A DNA stretch of 64,000 nucleotides from assembly GCF_024347515.1 (NCBI RefSeq), contig NZ_AP025493.1, forward strand, positions 930,001 through 994,000. Reading direction: 5' to 3'. Both the position numbers and the translations under genes were made by a program. Shown here in pieces: positions 42,680 to 51,545 of the stretch. The stretch's first letter is position 1. Every line of letters starts with the position of its first letter. The stretch is from Vibrio gigantis (GTDB taxonomy: Bacteria; Pseudomonadota; Gammaproteobacteria; Enterobacterales; Vibrionaceae). Under the pieces are notes generated by a model, which was not told the DNA's origin, searched no databases, and worked only from the letters and a program-made list of their open reading frames with translations.

Positions 42680-43666
42680 TCAGAGAATGATCATCCCATC
42701 TCGATAAGTCAGTGCTGGCGAAACATCTTGCCCAAGTAATACAGGACCGTCGAGGTCGACAATTTCAGATTGAACCGCGATAGGCAGCGCTGCACGCATC
42801 GCCAATGAAGTACCGAGCATACAACCCGACATCAGAGTAAATCCGAGCCTTTGCGCTTCTTCGGCGAGTGCTAATGCCTCTGTTAAACCACCGGTTTTAT
42901 CTAGTTTGATGTTGACCATTTCATACTTGCCTAACAAAGATGAAAGTTGTGAAGTAGTATGGCAGCTTTCATCAGCACACAGTGGAATCGGATGCTTGAT
43001 GTGTGCCAGCGAGGCATCATGCTGCTGTGGTAAAGGCTGTTCGATCATCGCAATGTCAAACTCAGCCAGTTGATTAAACAGCTCTTCAAGGTTGAGCCCT
43101 GTCCACGCTTCATTGGCATCCAGTACAATTTGAACACCTTCGGCAGCTTCTCGTACCGCACGAACACGTTCAATCACCTGCTCGCCATCCAGCTTTACTT
43201 TCAGTAATTTCGCGCCATTCTCCACATAGTCATGCGCTTGTATTGCCATTGCTTCTGGCGTGCCAATAGAGACCGTCATTGCGGTAACCATTTGCTCTGG
43301 CAACTCAAACAAGCTATTTGGGAATAACTGATCATTTTGCTTCGCTTCAAATTCCCAAAGCGCACAATCGACAGCATTACGCGCCGCCCCTCCAGGTAAT
43401 AAAGACAGAAGGTGCTCTCTTAGCTCTGCGGGATCGGTCATGCCTCGCTCAAACATGGCTTCAAGTGCGCTAGACGCCTGTTGGATTTGCGCTAGTACAG
43501 ACTCCGATGACTCGCCATAGCGTGGGTAAGGCGTACACTCGCCTTGCGCTTGTTTGCCGTCATGTTCAATGTAAACACGAACAACGTGACACTCAGTACG
43601 GCTGCCTCGAGATATTCGGAAAGGCGTTTGCATCGCGATAGTAATGGATTCTGCTGTAATCTTCAT
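42680..43666 (-). CDS. dgcA: DgcA-type N-acyl-glutamate racemase (enolase superfamily)
   Basis: A 328-aa enolase-superfamily enzyme of the dipeptide-epimerase branch. The catalytic lysine pair is in KVKLDGE (about 156-162) and VNIKLDKTGG (about 244-253), and metal ligands are in VLDANEAW, IEQPLP and CADES. Paired with DgcN, such proteins act as the racemase of N-acetyl-D-glutamate in a marine D-glutamate catabolic route. An alternative call is L-Ala-D/L-Glu epimerase, but the DUF1611 neighbour favours DgcA. It is 57 nt downstream of dgcN on the same strand. Confidence 0.85.
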   Translation of the reverse strand: MKITAESITIAMQTPFRISRGSRTECHVVRVYIEHDGKQAQGECTPYPRYGESSESVLAQIQQASSALEAMFERGMTDPAELREHLLSLLPGGAARNAVDCALWEFEAKQNDQLFPNSLFELPEQMVTAMTVSIGTPEAMAIQAHDYVENGAKLLKVKLDGEQVIERVRAVREAAEGVQIVLDANEAWTGLNLEELFNQLAEFDIAMIEQPLPQQHDASLAHIKHPIPLCADESCHTTSQLSSLLGKYEMVNIKLDKTGGLTEALALAEEAQRLGFTLMSGCMLGTSLAMRAALPIAVQSEIVDLDGPVLLGQDVSPALTYRDGMIIL

Positions 43667-43723
43667 AATTTCACTCGGTTGATGTTCGCTTTAACAAATG
43701 GAAACGTAGAATTGATGAAACCG

Positions 43724-44731
43724 TTAAAGTGAATGTCGCAAATGATCAGTAATATGTTGTACACCAAAACGAACAGAATCCGTCACTGGTACTTGATAAA
43801 GTGTGGTCCATTCTTGGCACAATATTTCAGCCTCTTCAATGCTAATCGCCGATGTGTTCAGGCAGATACCCACCAGCTTCACATCTGGATTTGTCAGTCT
43901 CGCGGCTTGTAAGTTAGCTTCAATGGTCTGTTCAATCGTTGGCAATTGCGCGTGAGGAAGGTTGCGAATATGTGGTCGCCCTACTTCGTGACACAACACC
44001 AAAGCATCAGCTTGTGCACCATGCAACAAACCCAAACTCACTCCAGCAAAAGACGGATTAAACAAAGAGCCTTGCCCTTCAATGATGTCCCACTCGTGGT
44101 CGGCAAAATCGGGGCTAATCGCTTCGACCGCGCCGGAAATAAAATCCGCAACCACAGCATCAATCGAAATTCCGCTGCCTTCAATCAAGATACCTGTCTG
44201 GCCTGTCGCTTTAAACTGAGCTGATGTGCCCGCTTCTTTAAGCGACTTCTCAATGGCCAACGCCGAAAACATTTTCCCGACCGAGCAATCCGTTCCTACC
44301 GTTAGAAGACGCTTACCTTGACGAGGTTTACCATTACCCACGTTCAGGTCACCATCAAAATGGCGTACATCATGAAGCTTAGTCAATCCTCGCTGTTGCA
44401 TGTCAGCAAGCGGTGAAAATTCACTCAGCCGTTGGTGCATTCCAGATGCAATCTCAAATCCCATTTCTGCTGCTGCCAATATGGTTGGCTGCCACGAATC
44501 AGGAATAACACCGCCAGGGTTCGCAGTACCAATCACTAGAGTTTTAGCACCCTGCGTTTGTGCCTCTTGCAAAGTCATATCGGTTAAGCCAAGAGAAACC
44601 GTTTCGTCTGTTAAACGCAGTTGGCCTAGACAGATTTCTGGTCGCCATTGGTGAATACCACGGGCTGTTTTTGCGGCCAATGGGTCAGTAACATCCCCAA
44701 GAAAAAGAAGGTAAGGTTGAGCGATAGACAT
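43724..44731 (-). CDS. dgcN: DgcN (DUF1611) D-glutamate N-acetyltransferase
   Basis: A 335-aa protein of the DUF1611 family. It has a P-loop-like TVGTDCSVGKMFSALAIEKSL in the middle (about 142-162) and the downstream GQTGILIEGSGISIDAVVADF and EGQGSLFNPSFAGVSLGLLHG segments. DgcN with DgcA forms the D-glutamate catabolic unit, with DgcN acetylating D-Glu. The start at 44731 has an AGGA site; the ATG 6 nt earlier is too close to it. It is followed by dgcA and preceded by the LysR gene dgcR on the same strand. Confidence 0.85.
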   Translation of the reverse strand: MSIAQPYLLFLGDVTDPLAAKTARGIHQWRPEICLGQLRLTDETVSLGLTDMTLQEAQTQGAKTLVIGTANPGGVIPDSWQPTILAAAEMGFEIASGMHQRLSEFSPLADMQQRGLTKLHDVRHFDGDLNVGNGKPRQGKRLLTVGTDCSVGKMFSALAIEKSLKEAGTSAQFKATGQTGILIEGSGISIDAVVADFISGAVEAISPDFADHEWDIIEGQGSLFNPSFAGVSLGLLHGAQADALVLCHEVGRPHIRNLPHAQLPTIEQTIEANLQAARLTNPDVKLVGICLNTSAISIEEAEILCQEWTTLYQVPVTDSVRFGVQHITDHLRHSL

Positions 44732-44822
44732 GAGCATTCCTAATTAATAAGTCCTTGTATGGAATTACTTTAATTAAGAAGTTAAAGGCTGCCGAATACC
44801 TATTTATCGACACCCTATAACC

Positions 44823-45749
44823 TTAGGTTATAGGGTGAATATTGCTCTTCAATGAAGTGATGAACTGCTTAACAGAAATAGACTGAGGAGTGTGCTCTGC
44901 GCAAAGCATCGAAACCGAGAATTGAATATCAGGTTGCAATGGCAACACACAAATCGACTCATCGTTTTGACAGTGCTCCGCAGTCCAAGGGTCGACAATC
45001 GCAAACCCCGCTTGATGCTTGACGAGCTCTGCCGCTGCGCTATAGCTACGAACTGTAATAGGATGATGATAACGGCTATCACGAGCAGAAAGATTCTGAT
45101 GGAGAAGCAAGCCAATAGGGTCTCGGCTATCAAGTCCAATGATCGGTAAAGGGTGTTCGATAAGCTCTTCGAAGGTCGGCGCTTCAGATAACGATTCAGC
45201 CATGCCTGCCGGAATTAACACTCTAAGAGATTGAACCAACAACACTTCACTTAATATCGCAGGCGGCGTTTCATCGCCAAAAGCAATCGCAATATCAAGT
45301 TCATGCTTGAGTAAACCTTCACACAACTCATCTCGGTTTGCGGTCAGCAATTCAAACGAAAGCCTTTGTGTGCCGGACTGTTGATCCCGTGACATCTGAG
45401 CTACTACCGGAGTCAGCAATTTGGTGGCAAGGATAGGAGGCGCGCCAATACGTAAGTGCTGTTGCCCTTGTTTGACTTTATTGGTCAGAGAGCGAAATTG
45501 CCCCAATTGCTGATACACCTTCTCGGCTTCTGGCAGTAGCGCTTTGGCTTCAATGGTAGGAACTAAACGCCCTTTCACCCGTTCGAATAATCCAAACCCA
45601 AGCTGCTGCTCAGTATGAGCTAGAATACGAGTAACGTTGGGCTGAGAAACATGCAGATTACGTGCAGCACCAGATACCGTGCCTGTCTGCATAATGGCGT
45701 AAAAGACTTCCAGTTGTCTTAGGTTCAAATCAGTATCCTTTGGATTCAC
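44823..45749 (-). CDS. dgcR: LysR-family regulator, DgcR-like
   Basis: A 308-aa LTTR. The DNA-binding domain is LNLRQLEVFYAIMQTGTVSGAARNLHVSQPNVTRILAHTE and the effector domain begins near 95. It lies 91 bp upstream of dgcN on the same strand, not divergent. A LysR regulator of this class (DgcR) is known to activate dgcN-dgcA in marine gammaproteobacteria, and the gene order here is compatible. The symbol rests on context plus family. Confidence 0.72.
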   Translation of the reverse strand: MNPKDTDLNLRQLEVFYAIMQTGTVSGAARNLHVSQPNVTRILAHTEQQLGFGLFERVKGRLVPTIEAKALLPEAEKVYQQLGQFRSLTNKVKQGQQHLRIGAPPILATKLLTPVVAQMSRDQQSGTQRLSFELLTANRDELCEGLLKHELDIAIAFGDETPPAILSEVLLVQSLRVLIPAGMAESLSEAPTFEELIEHPLPIIGLDSRDPIGLLLHQNLSARDSRYHHPITVRSYSAAAELVKHQAGFAIVDPWTAEHCQNDESICVLPLQPDIQFSVSMLCAEHTPQSISVKQFITSLKSNIHPIT

Positions 45750-45819
45750 AAGCTAGATTAAGCAGCTAGAGATACTAGCATATAGCAAGTATGCATCCAG
45801 ATAGAATGACACCAAATAC

Positions 45820-45855
45820 AAAAAATCGCATAGGCCCCCACCCATGCGATTTTTA
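45820..45855. terminator. bidirectional terminator at the end of the SQ island
   Basis: AAAAATCGCAT and ATGCGATTTTT form an 11-bp perfect stem. It lies 28 nt after the dioxygenase stop and marks the left end of the sulfoquinovose gene cluster. Confidence 0.85.
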
Positions 45856-45882
45856 TTTAAAATCCTCTCAGTAAAGTAAGGG

Positions 45883-46857
45883 TTACTTCCCCAAAACAAC
45901 CATCACTTTACGTTTTTTATCTCCAGAGAAAGGACGACGACCATGCATAGCAAGGTTATTGTCAACTAGCGCTACATCGCCAGCCTGCCAGTTAAGGTCG
46001 AATGACAACTCTTCGGAGATCTTAGAAATCGTCTCTAAAAATGATTTAGGAATTTCAGAATCATCTCCAAAGCACAGTGCTTTTACAGGGTTTTCTTTAA
46101 CGCCTTCCCACCCCTCAAATGCGGCGATAATTTGGTTGAAGAACACTTTACGACCGTCAGCGACCGTTTTGATCCCAGCTAAAGCCCCCGTTTGAGCCAG
46201 CAAATCACCATTGTCTTGCCATGTCCACGTGTAACCTAGCTCTTTCAATTTAGCTTCAGCTTGTTGCTCGTTTTCCACGCTTAGGGTACTTAGCCAACTA
46301 CGACCTTGTGCTGACTCAGCACTGTCACCACCCTGCATAGTCGTTGTGTACTTAATTCCAACTTCTTCTAGCTTATTTGTTAGTTCAGGCTCAACTTTGA
46401 TTAGCTCGTTGTAGATCATATCTGAACGACATAATACGGTTGCTCCGCCCTGCTCTGCCGGACTCTCACAAAATAATGAAATACGGTTTGGATAAATAGG
46501 TGTTTGTGCCATTTCGTTGTGCAAGTTAATCGCAACTTCTTTAGGTCCTTCATTGGCTGTGAAGACTAGCTCGGTAAAGTTGATACGCACTGCATTCGAC
46601 AATGACTCTTTATACGTAAAGTTCTCATAACCGAACGATGCAAAAAATGCATCATAGCTTTCAGCATCAACAACAGGGAAACCACGAAACAGAATAGCCC
46701 CTGTGCACAGTAGCTCTGCTTCCAAGTGCTCACGGTGCTCTTCAATCCATGCTTTCGCTTCTGCTAGTGTTGTCACTGAGCCATCGTTTTCAATGATCGT
46801 TGGAAAATTGCTTACTTCGAACTCTAGTGTTTCTGTGATTTTATTTAATACACCCAT
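45883..46857 (-). CDS. TauD/SyrP-like Fe(II)/2-oxoglutarate dioxygenase
   Basis: A 324-aa double-stranded beta-helix dioxygenase. The iron ligands are in NLHNEM (His and Glu in HxE) and near the C-terminus in NNLAMHGRRPF, whose Arg would bind 2-oxoglutarate. Also seen are RISLFCESPAEQGGATVL and GDVALVDNN. The start at 46857 has a GGG-containing site; a longer frame to 46926 runs into the reductase gene. The gap to the upstream aldo/keto reductase is 10 nt. TauD relatives include alkanesulfonate and SQ dioxygenases that release sulfite. In this cluster, SQ desulfonation is the leading inference, with 6-oxo-glucose reduced by the partner reductase. Not proven. Confidence 0.8.
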   Translation of the reverse strand: MGVLNKITETLEFEVSNFPTIIENDGSVTTLAEAKAWIEEHREHLEAELLCTGAILFRGFPVVDAESYDAFFASFGYENFTYKESLSNAVRINFTELVFTANEGPKEVAINLHNEMAQTPIYPNRISLFCESPAEQGGATVLCRSDMIYNELIKVEPELTNKLEEVGIKYTTTMQGGDSAESAQGRSWLSTLSVENEQQAEAKLKELGYTWTWQDNGDLLAQTGALAGIKTVADGRKVFFNQIIAAFEGWEGVKENPVKALCFGDDSEIPKSFLETISKISEELSFDLNWQAGDVALVDNNLAMHGRRPFSGDKKRKVMVVLGK

Positions 46858-46867
46858 GATTAGTCCC

Positions 46868-47830
46868 TTAATCGTAAATTGGTGAAAAGTGGTTGAACGC
46901 AGCTTCGCAGAAATCGCCAGGATCATTGAATCGGCGGTTAATGTTCAAAGCTGAAATTGACTCCATTTCGCGCTCTGTTAGCTCGAAATCGAAAATAGAA
47001 AGATTCTCTTTCAAACGCTCCACTTTTGAGCTTTTAGGTATGATGGTGCAACCACGCTGCACTCCCCAACGCAACGCAACCTGAGCGGGTGTTTTTCCAT
47101 GCTCTTTCGCCGCATTTACTACAACTTCTTGCTCCAAAACAGATTCCAGTTTGTCTGCCATATTGAGCTCTAGGTACGATAAAGCGCCAAGTGGAGAGAA
47201 GGTTGTTACCGAGATACCATAGCCTTTCGTAAGCTTAATCAAACGCTCTTGCGTTAAGTATGGGTGAGACTCAATTTGTAATTCACTAGGCTTAATCTTT
47301 GCGTAAGCCATTAAGTCATTCAGCAAACCTGAATTGTAGTTACATACGCCAATGTTCTTTACTAGCCCGGCTTCAGCCAGTTCTTCCATTGCTTGCCAAG
47401 TTTCGAACAAAGGCACTGGCTCAATCATCATCTTCGGCTCATCCGCTTGAGGATCAAAGATCCACTCTGGCGGGTAACGAGTTTCAAATGGAACATAGGG
47501 CTGTGCGATTGGAAAATGCACAAGATAAGAATCTAAGTAATCCACTCCAAGGTCTTGAAGTGTGCGCTCTAAAGCTGGACGCACGTGTTCTTTCTTATGG
47601 TAGGTATTCCAAAGCTTTGACGTTATCCAAAGATCCTCACGCTTCACTATGCCATCTTCAATCGCGCGCTTAATACCCAGGCCCACTTCTTTCTCGTTAC
47701 CATAGTCACATGCGCTATCAAGTAATCGATAACCAATTTTAATCGCGTTATAAACCGTTTCGGCACATTGATCTTTTTCAATCTTCCACAACCCTAAACC
47801 TACTTTAGGGATTCCGTAGTTGTCGCTCAT
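46868..47830 (-). CDS. aldo/keto reductase, xylose-reductase-like
   Basis: A 320-aa AKR barrel. Catalytic residues are in LLDSACDYGNE (Asp, Tyr), WITSKLWN (Lys) and YLVHFP (His). The NADP(H) site IIPKSSKVERLKEN is near the C-terminus. The DSACDYGNE motif is characteristic of xylose/sugar-aldehyde reductases. It is translationally close to the dioxygenase (10 nt). With that partner it could reduce 6-oxo-glucose to glucose after oxidative desulfonation, the role of SquF-type reductases. A general sugar aldehyde reductase is the alternative. Confidence 0.82.
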   Translation of the reverse strand: MSDNYGIPKVGLGLWKIEKDQCAETVYNAIKIGYRLLDSACDYGNEKEVGLGIKRAIEDGIVKREDLWITSKLWNTYHKKEHVRPALERTLQDLGVDYLDSYLVHFPIAQPYVPFETRYPPEWIFDPQADEPKMMIEPVPLFETWQAMEELAEAGLVKNIGVCNYNSGLLNDLMAYAKIKPSELQIESHPYLTQERLIKLTKGYGISVTTFSPLGALSYLELNMADKLESVLEQEVVVNAAKEHGKTPAQVALRWGVQRGCTIIPKSSKVERLKENLSIFDFELTEREMESISALNINRRFNDPGDFCEAAFNHFSPIYD

Positions 47831-47960
47831 TGTTCTTCCTTTTTACTTATGGCGCTCTATTTTTATTTTTGAGCTTATTTTAGATATGACTTTACTGCCA
47901 GGCTTAAGCATTAAACTACCGCCTGTCTATTTGTTTTGTTTTTATTAACTAGTTAATGTG

Positions 47961-48227
47961 TTACTGCCCTGATATTTTTCTTATTTCATCGGCAATAACA
48001 TGAACATTCAAAAATACAACTTGGATATGATTATCTGGTAGTCGGATAAAACCGAGAGCACCTTGTCGTCGCAATAAGCTTTCATTAACTGTTTCAATAT
48101 CTTTCACTTGTATACGTAATCGAGTAGCACAATTATCAATATGCCCTTCAACGATATTATCGACACCACCAAGGCCTGAAATTATCTTATTTGCTTTGGC
48201 TGTCAGGTTACCTTTATCTCTGATCAT
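47961..48227 (-). CDS. stand-alone PTS EIIB domain (glucose type)
   Basis: An 88-aa single domain of the glucose/glucoside PTS EIIB family. GGVDNIVEGHIDNCATRLRI carries the phosphocysteine Cys33 in the CATRLR motif. The C-terminal half (QGALGFIRLPDNHIQVVF) is complete. There is no EIIC or EIIA domain anywhere in the window. In full transporters this domain is fused to EIIC. Here it lies between the TRAP and dioxygenase-reductase genes, on the same strand. A regulatory or phosphorelay role is likelier than transport. GAGA lies before the ATG. Confidence 0.82.
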   Translation of the reverse strand: MIRDKGNLTAKANKIISGLGGVDNIVEGHIDNCATRLRIQVKDIETVNESLLRRQGALGFIRLPDNHIQVVFLNVHVIADEIRKISGQ

Positions 48228-48322
48228 ATTAATCTCACAGTTAAAACGACATGATTTAAGATCAATACTTCACATAGAAGCCAAGTATCGCTCTATAAGA
48301 TATTTATTAAATTAAACTGGGG

Positions 48323-49372
48323 TTACTTCATCGAAACTTCATAAGAAGCATTGATCTGAGCTTCACAAGTCTGGATTTCAGATTGGAAACGTTCTAGCCA
48401 CTGCTTGCCTTCAGCATCTGCATTGTTTGCCCAGTTATCAACAACCGGTTGAGTCGCGTCTTTGAACGCCTGTTTTTCCGCAGCAGTTGGGTTATAGATC
48501 TCGCCGTCCGCTTTCTTGAACTCTTCGTAAGACGTGTATTCATTATGTTTAGGGTAAGACATCAGGTATTGCTGCTGTGCTTGAATACCATCAAGTACAA
48601 CTTTCTTTAATTCAGGAGAAAGTGATTTAAACTTCATATCTGACATTAGCCATGCACCGCCCATGTAGGCGTGACCGTCCAATGTTAGGTAATCTAGGCT
48701 TTCATGGAATCGACTTTGAATAATATCAACAATACCATTCTTAGTACCTTCTACAACACCTGTAGATAGCGCTGTGTATACCTCTGGCCATGCGATTGGT
48801 GTTGGTGAGCCGTCAAGCTGCTTAACCAAATCTTGCTGTACTTTTGCAGGAACCGTACGAATCTTCATGCCTTTTACATCTTCAGGGGTTTTGATTGGCT
48901 TCTTCGTTGTCGCAAAGTTACGCCAGCCACCAGAGTTCGCAACCATCATTAGGCGTACGTTTGGAGCCTTTTTAAGAACGTTAGCGCGAACGTCAGAGAT
49001 GAACTTATCATTACCGTAAACACACTCAGCCACGCGGTCATTCGGTAGTAGGTATGGAAGGTCAAATGACTCAGCCGGTTTCCAGTAATAAGCAATCTCA
49101 GAAACTGTCGTCGGGAAGTAGTCAAACATGCCAGCTTGTACGCCCGCAATACACTCTTTACCTGAACCACATAATTGACCTGACCCATAAATTTTAACTT
49201 TAATTTCACCATTTGAACGTGTCTCTAGGTGATTTTTAAGTACCAATAATGATTGGTGGTTATAACTTTCAGGTGAAGTTAGATGAACCACATTAAATTC
49301 AGTTGCTGAATATACTGCACCAGATGTTAATAATGCAGCAGCAGTTGCTAAGTTGATTATTGTTTTCTTCAT
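48323..49372 (-). CDS. dctP: TRAP transporter periplasmic binding protein (DctP type)
   Basis: A 349-aa DctP-family solute receptor with a signal peptide (INLATAAALLTSGAVYS, cleavage near 22). Conserved features are GVQAGMFDYFPTT, the ligand-binding arginine segment MKIRTVPAKVQQDLVKQLDGSPTP, WPEVYTALSTGVVEG and the C-terminal helix. It has five cysteines, two of them close (LCGSGKEC), which may form disulfides. Its place in the SQ cluster makes sulfoquinovose, or an SQ glycoside, the likely ligand. Order here is dctQ-dctM-dctP. Confidence 0.9.
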   Translation of the reverse strand: MKKTIINLATAAALLTSGAVYSATEFNVVHLTSPESYNHQSLLVLKNHLETRSNGEIKVKIYGSGQLCGSGKECIAGVQAGMFDYFPTTVSEIAYYWKPAESFDLPYLLPNDRVAECVYGNDKFISDVRANVLKKAPNVRLMMVANSGGWRNFATTKKPIKTPEDVKGMKIRTVPAKVQQDLVKQLDGSPTPIAWPEVYTALSTGVVEGTKNGIVDIIQSRFHESLDYLTLDGHAYMGGAWLMSDMKFKSLSPELKKVVLDGIQAQQQYLMSYPKHNEYTSYEEFKKADGEIYNPTAAEKQAFKDATQPVVDNWANNADAEGKQWLERFQSEIQTCEAQINASYEVSMK

Positions 49373-49475
49373 AATATGTACCAGTGTAGGGTTTATTTAC
49401 AGCATCAGTAAGTGCTGCATTTATATTGTTATTGGTTAGTGATTTTATTAAAAATATTTATTCTATTCTCGGCTA

Positions 49476-50765
49476 TCACATAATCCCAAATAATTGAGGG
49501 AGACCTATTACTAATTGAGGGAAGCATGAGATAACAAAAATAAGAGCCATCTCTACAACTAGGAATGGAATTATCTTCTTAGAAATTTCAGAAACTGAAA
49601 CTTTTGAAACGCCAGATGCGACAAACAAAACCAAGCCCATTGGTGGTGTCGCTAAACCGATTGACAGGTTTGCACACATCACAACACCAAAGTGAACTGG
49701 GTCGATACCCGCACTGATCATAATTGGCGCAAATATCGGAGCGAAAATTAGAATTGCAGGGCCCGCATCTAAGAACATACCGATAGCGAACAATAGAACG
49801 TTAATAATTGCGAAGAGTAAGTACGGATTGTCCGTAATACCGTTCATAAAATCGGCGACCATGTTCGATACACCAGACAAGCTGATGAGTGAAGCAAAGC
49901 CACTCGCGGCCGCAACAATAATTAAGATAGACGCTGCGTTTACCGCGACTTTGGCAAACAGTGCGTATGTTGCTTTTACATTGGTTACTCGAATGATAAA
50001 CAAAGACACACAGATTGCATAAGCCACTGCAACTGCTGCCGCTTCTGTTGGAGTGAATATGCCTCCATAAATACCGCCTAAAATAATAACCGGTGTCATC
50101 AATGGAAGAATCGCGAGTTTGAACGCTTGGTGACGCTCCATTGCCGGTGCACGCTCCATTGGCTGTACCGCCGGGTACTTGCGAATCTGGTAGCGATTCA
50201 TCAGCATCAAACCAATACAGAAAATGATGCCTGGAGTCACACCCGCTAGGAACATTGCAGCAACCGATGTGTTCATCACAAACGCGTAAATAAGCATGAT
50301 GCCAGAAGGTGGGATGATATTGCCTAACACAGTTGCTGCCGCAGTCAGCGCTGCTGAATAGCCGGTGTCGTAGTTATATTTTTTCATTTCTGGAATTAGC
50401 ATTCCGCCAATCGCAGAAGTTGCCGCTACCGCAGAACCAGTTAGCGCACCGAAAATAGTTGCAGCAAGAATCACCACGTGCCCTAAGCCGCCACGAAGGT
50501 GCTGAACCATGGTTTGAGCAAAAGCAATGATACGTGGTGTGATGCCACCGGCCGTCATGCATTCGCCAGCTAACATAAAAAACGGCAGAGCTAAAAGTAA
50601 AAAGCTGTCTAGCCCCGAATACAAACGCTGATAGAGCATGTTAGCAAACAGCATTTGATCATTTTGAAACAGTGTGATGATTGGTGACAGTCCCAGAGTG
50701 AACAGAACAGGGACACCTACAATCAATAACGCAAGAAAATATACTAAGAAAATTGGGGAAACCAT
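49476..50765 (-). CDS. dctM: TRAP transporter large permease (DctM type)
   Basis: A 429-aa membrane protein with about 12 helices, the family length. The N-terminal LYQRLYSGLDSFLLLALPFFMLAGECM and the NIIPPSGIMLIYA and GLATPPMGLVLFVASG motifs are typical of the elevator-type TRAP large subunit. It couples Na+ flow to uptake of the ligand delivered by DctP. It follows dctQ by 10 nt. Confidence 0.93.
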   Translation of the reverse strand: MVSPIFLVYFLALLIVGVPVLFTLGLSPIITLFQNDQMLFANMLYQRLYSGLDSFLLLALPFFMLAGECMTAGGITPRIIAFAQTMVQHLRGGLGHVVILAATIFGALTGSAVAATSAIGGMLIPEMKKYNYDTGYSAALTAAATVLGNIIPPSGIMLIYAFVMNTSVAAMFLAGVTPGIIFCIGLMLMNRYQIRKYPAVQPMERAPAMERHQAFKLAILPLMTPVIILGGIYGGIFTPTEAAAVAVAYAICVSLFIIRVTNVKATYALFAKVAVNAASILIIVAAASGFASLISLSGVSNMVADFMNGITDNPYLLFAIINVLLFAIGMFLDAGPAILIFAPIFAPIMISAGIDPVHFGVVMCANLSIGLATPPMGLVLFVASGVSKVSVSEISKKIIPFLVVEMALIFVISCFPQLVIGLPQLFGIM

Positions 50766-50775
50766 GTCCTACTCC

Positions 50776-51387
50776 TTATGACGCAGATTTCAATTCAAAC
50801 TGTTCTTCTTGATCAGCTGAATCATCTTCGGTTTGACAAGATTCCAGCATCTCTGCGGTTTTACTTGTCTGAGATACATCTTCAAAGTCACCCAGGATGG
50901 CGCGCACGCAAGCAACACTTTTTTGTAGCGCGTACAACATAGTCACAACCATCATGACCGGTGGTGCGATGTACACGAAGTACATTTGGATAGGCAAACT
51001 GTCTGCCATCACCGAACCTGTATTGAAGAACGTCCAACCGAATTTAATCCAAACGGAGAACACAAGAATCGCTGCGATATGACCTAAAAGAGATAACAGA
51101 GCGAAGAAACGAGGGGACTTCTTCTCGACAATTTCAGTCACAAAAGTCATCGCAATATTTTTATCAGTTAGGTACACGAATGGCAGGCACAGATAAGTCA
51201 TATAGATCATCAGGAATCGAGAAGATTCATCCGTCCAACTTAATGGAACATTGAATACATAACGGAACAGCACTTGCGCTACTACGATCACAGTCATCAA
51301 AAGCAGTAAGATACCGGCCGTATGACGGAGCAACTTAGCTAGAGGAGTTGTTATCGTATTCAATGCTTTTTCAATGGCTCTTAACAT
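50776..51387 (-). CDS. dctQ: TRAP transporter small permease (DctQ type)
   Basis: A 203-aa protein with four helices. VAQVLFRYVFNVPLSWTDESSRFLMIYMTYL is the DctQ hallmark. The C-terminal tail beyond residue 165 is acidic and longer than usual (DFEDVSQTSKTAEMLES, then EDDSADQEEQFE). It precedes dctM by 10 nt and follows the aldolase by 158 nt on the same strand. Confidence 0.9.
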   Translation of the reverse strand: MLRAIEKALNTITTPLAKLLRHTAGILLLLMTVIVVAQVLFRYVFNVPLSWTDESSRFLMIYMTYLCLPFVYLTDKNIAMTFVTEIVEKKSPRFFALLSLLGHIAAILVFSVWIKFGWTFFNTGSVMADSLPIQMYFVYIAPPVMMVVTMLYALQKSVACVRAILGDFEDVSQTSKTAEMLESCQTEDDSADQEEQFELKSAS

Positions 51388-51545
51388 AGAATCACCATAA
51401 TAATTATTATTGGTCTATTTATAAAACGACACACGGTTTATTGGGTGTGTATTGATAACTCAGTTAATAATTTAGAACCGTGATATTTTTCACACAGATA
51501 AATAATGTGTCGTTTTTGTAGGGTTTATGTCACATAAGTGACAAT

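Noticed and set aside
45883..47830. Reading the TauD-like gene simply as taurine dioxygenase
   Set aside because: No tauABC transporter is present. The reductase partner and SQ neighbours argue for a different sulfonate or substrate, though this is not excluded.
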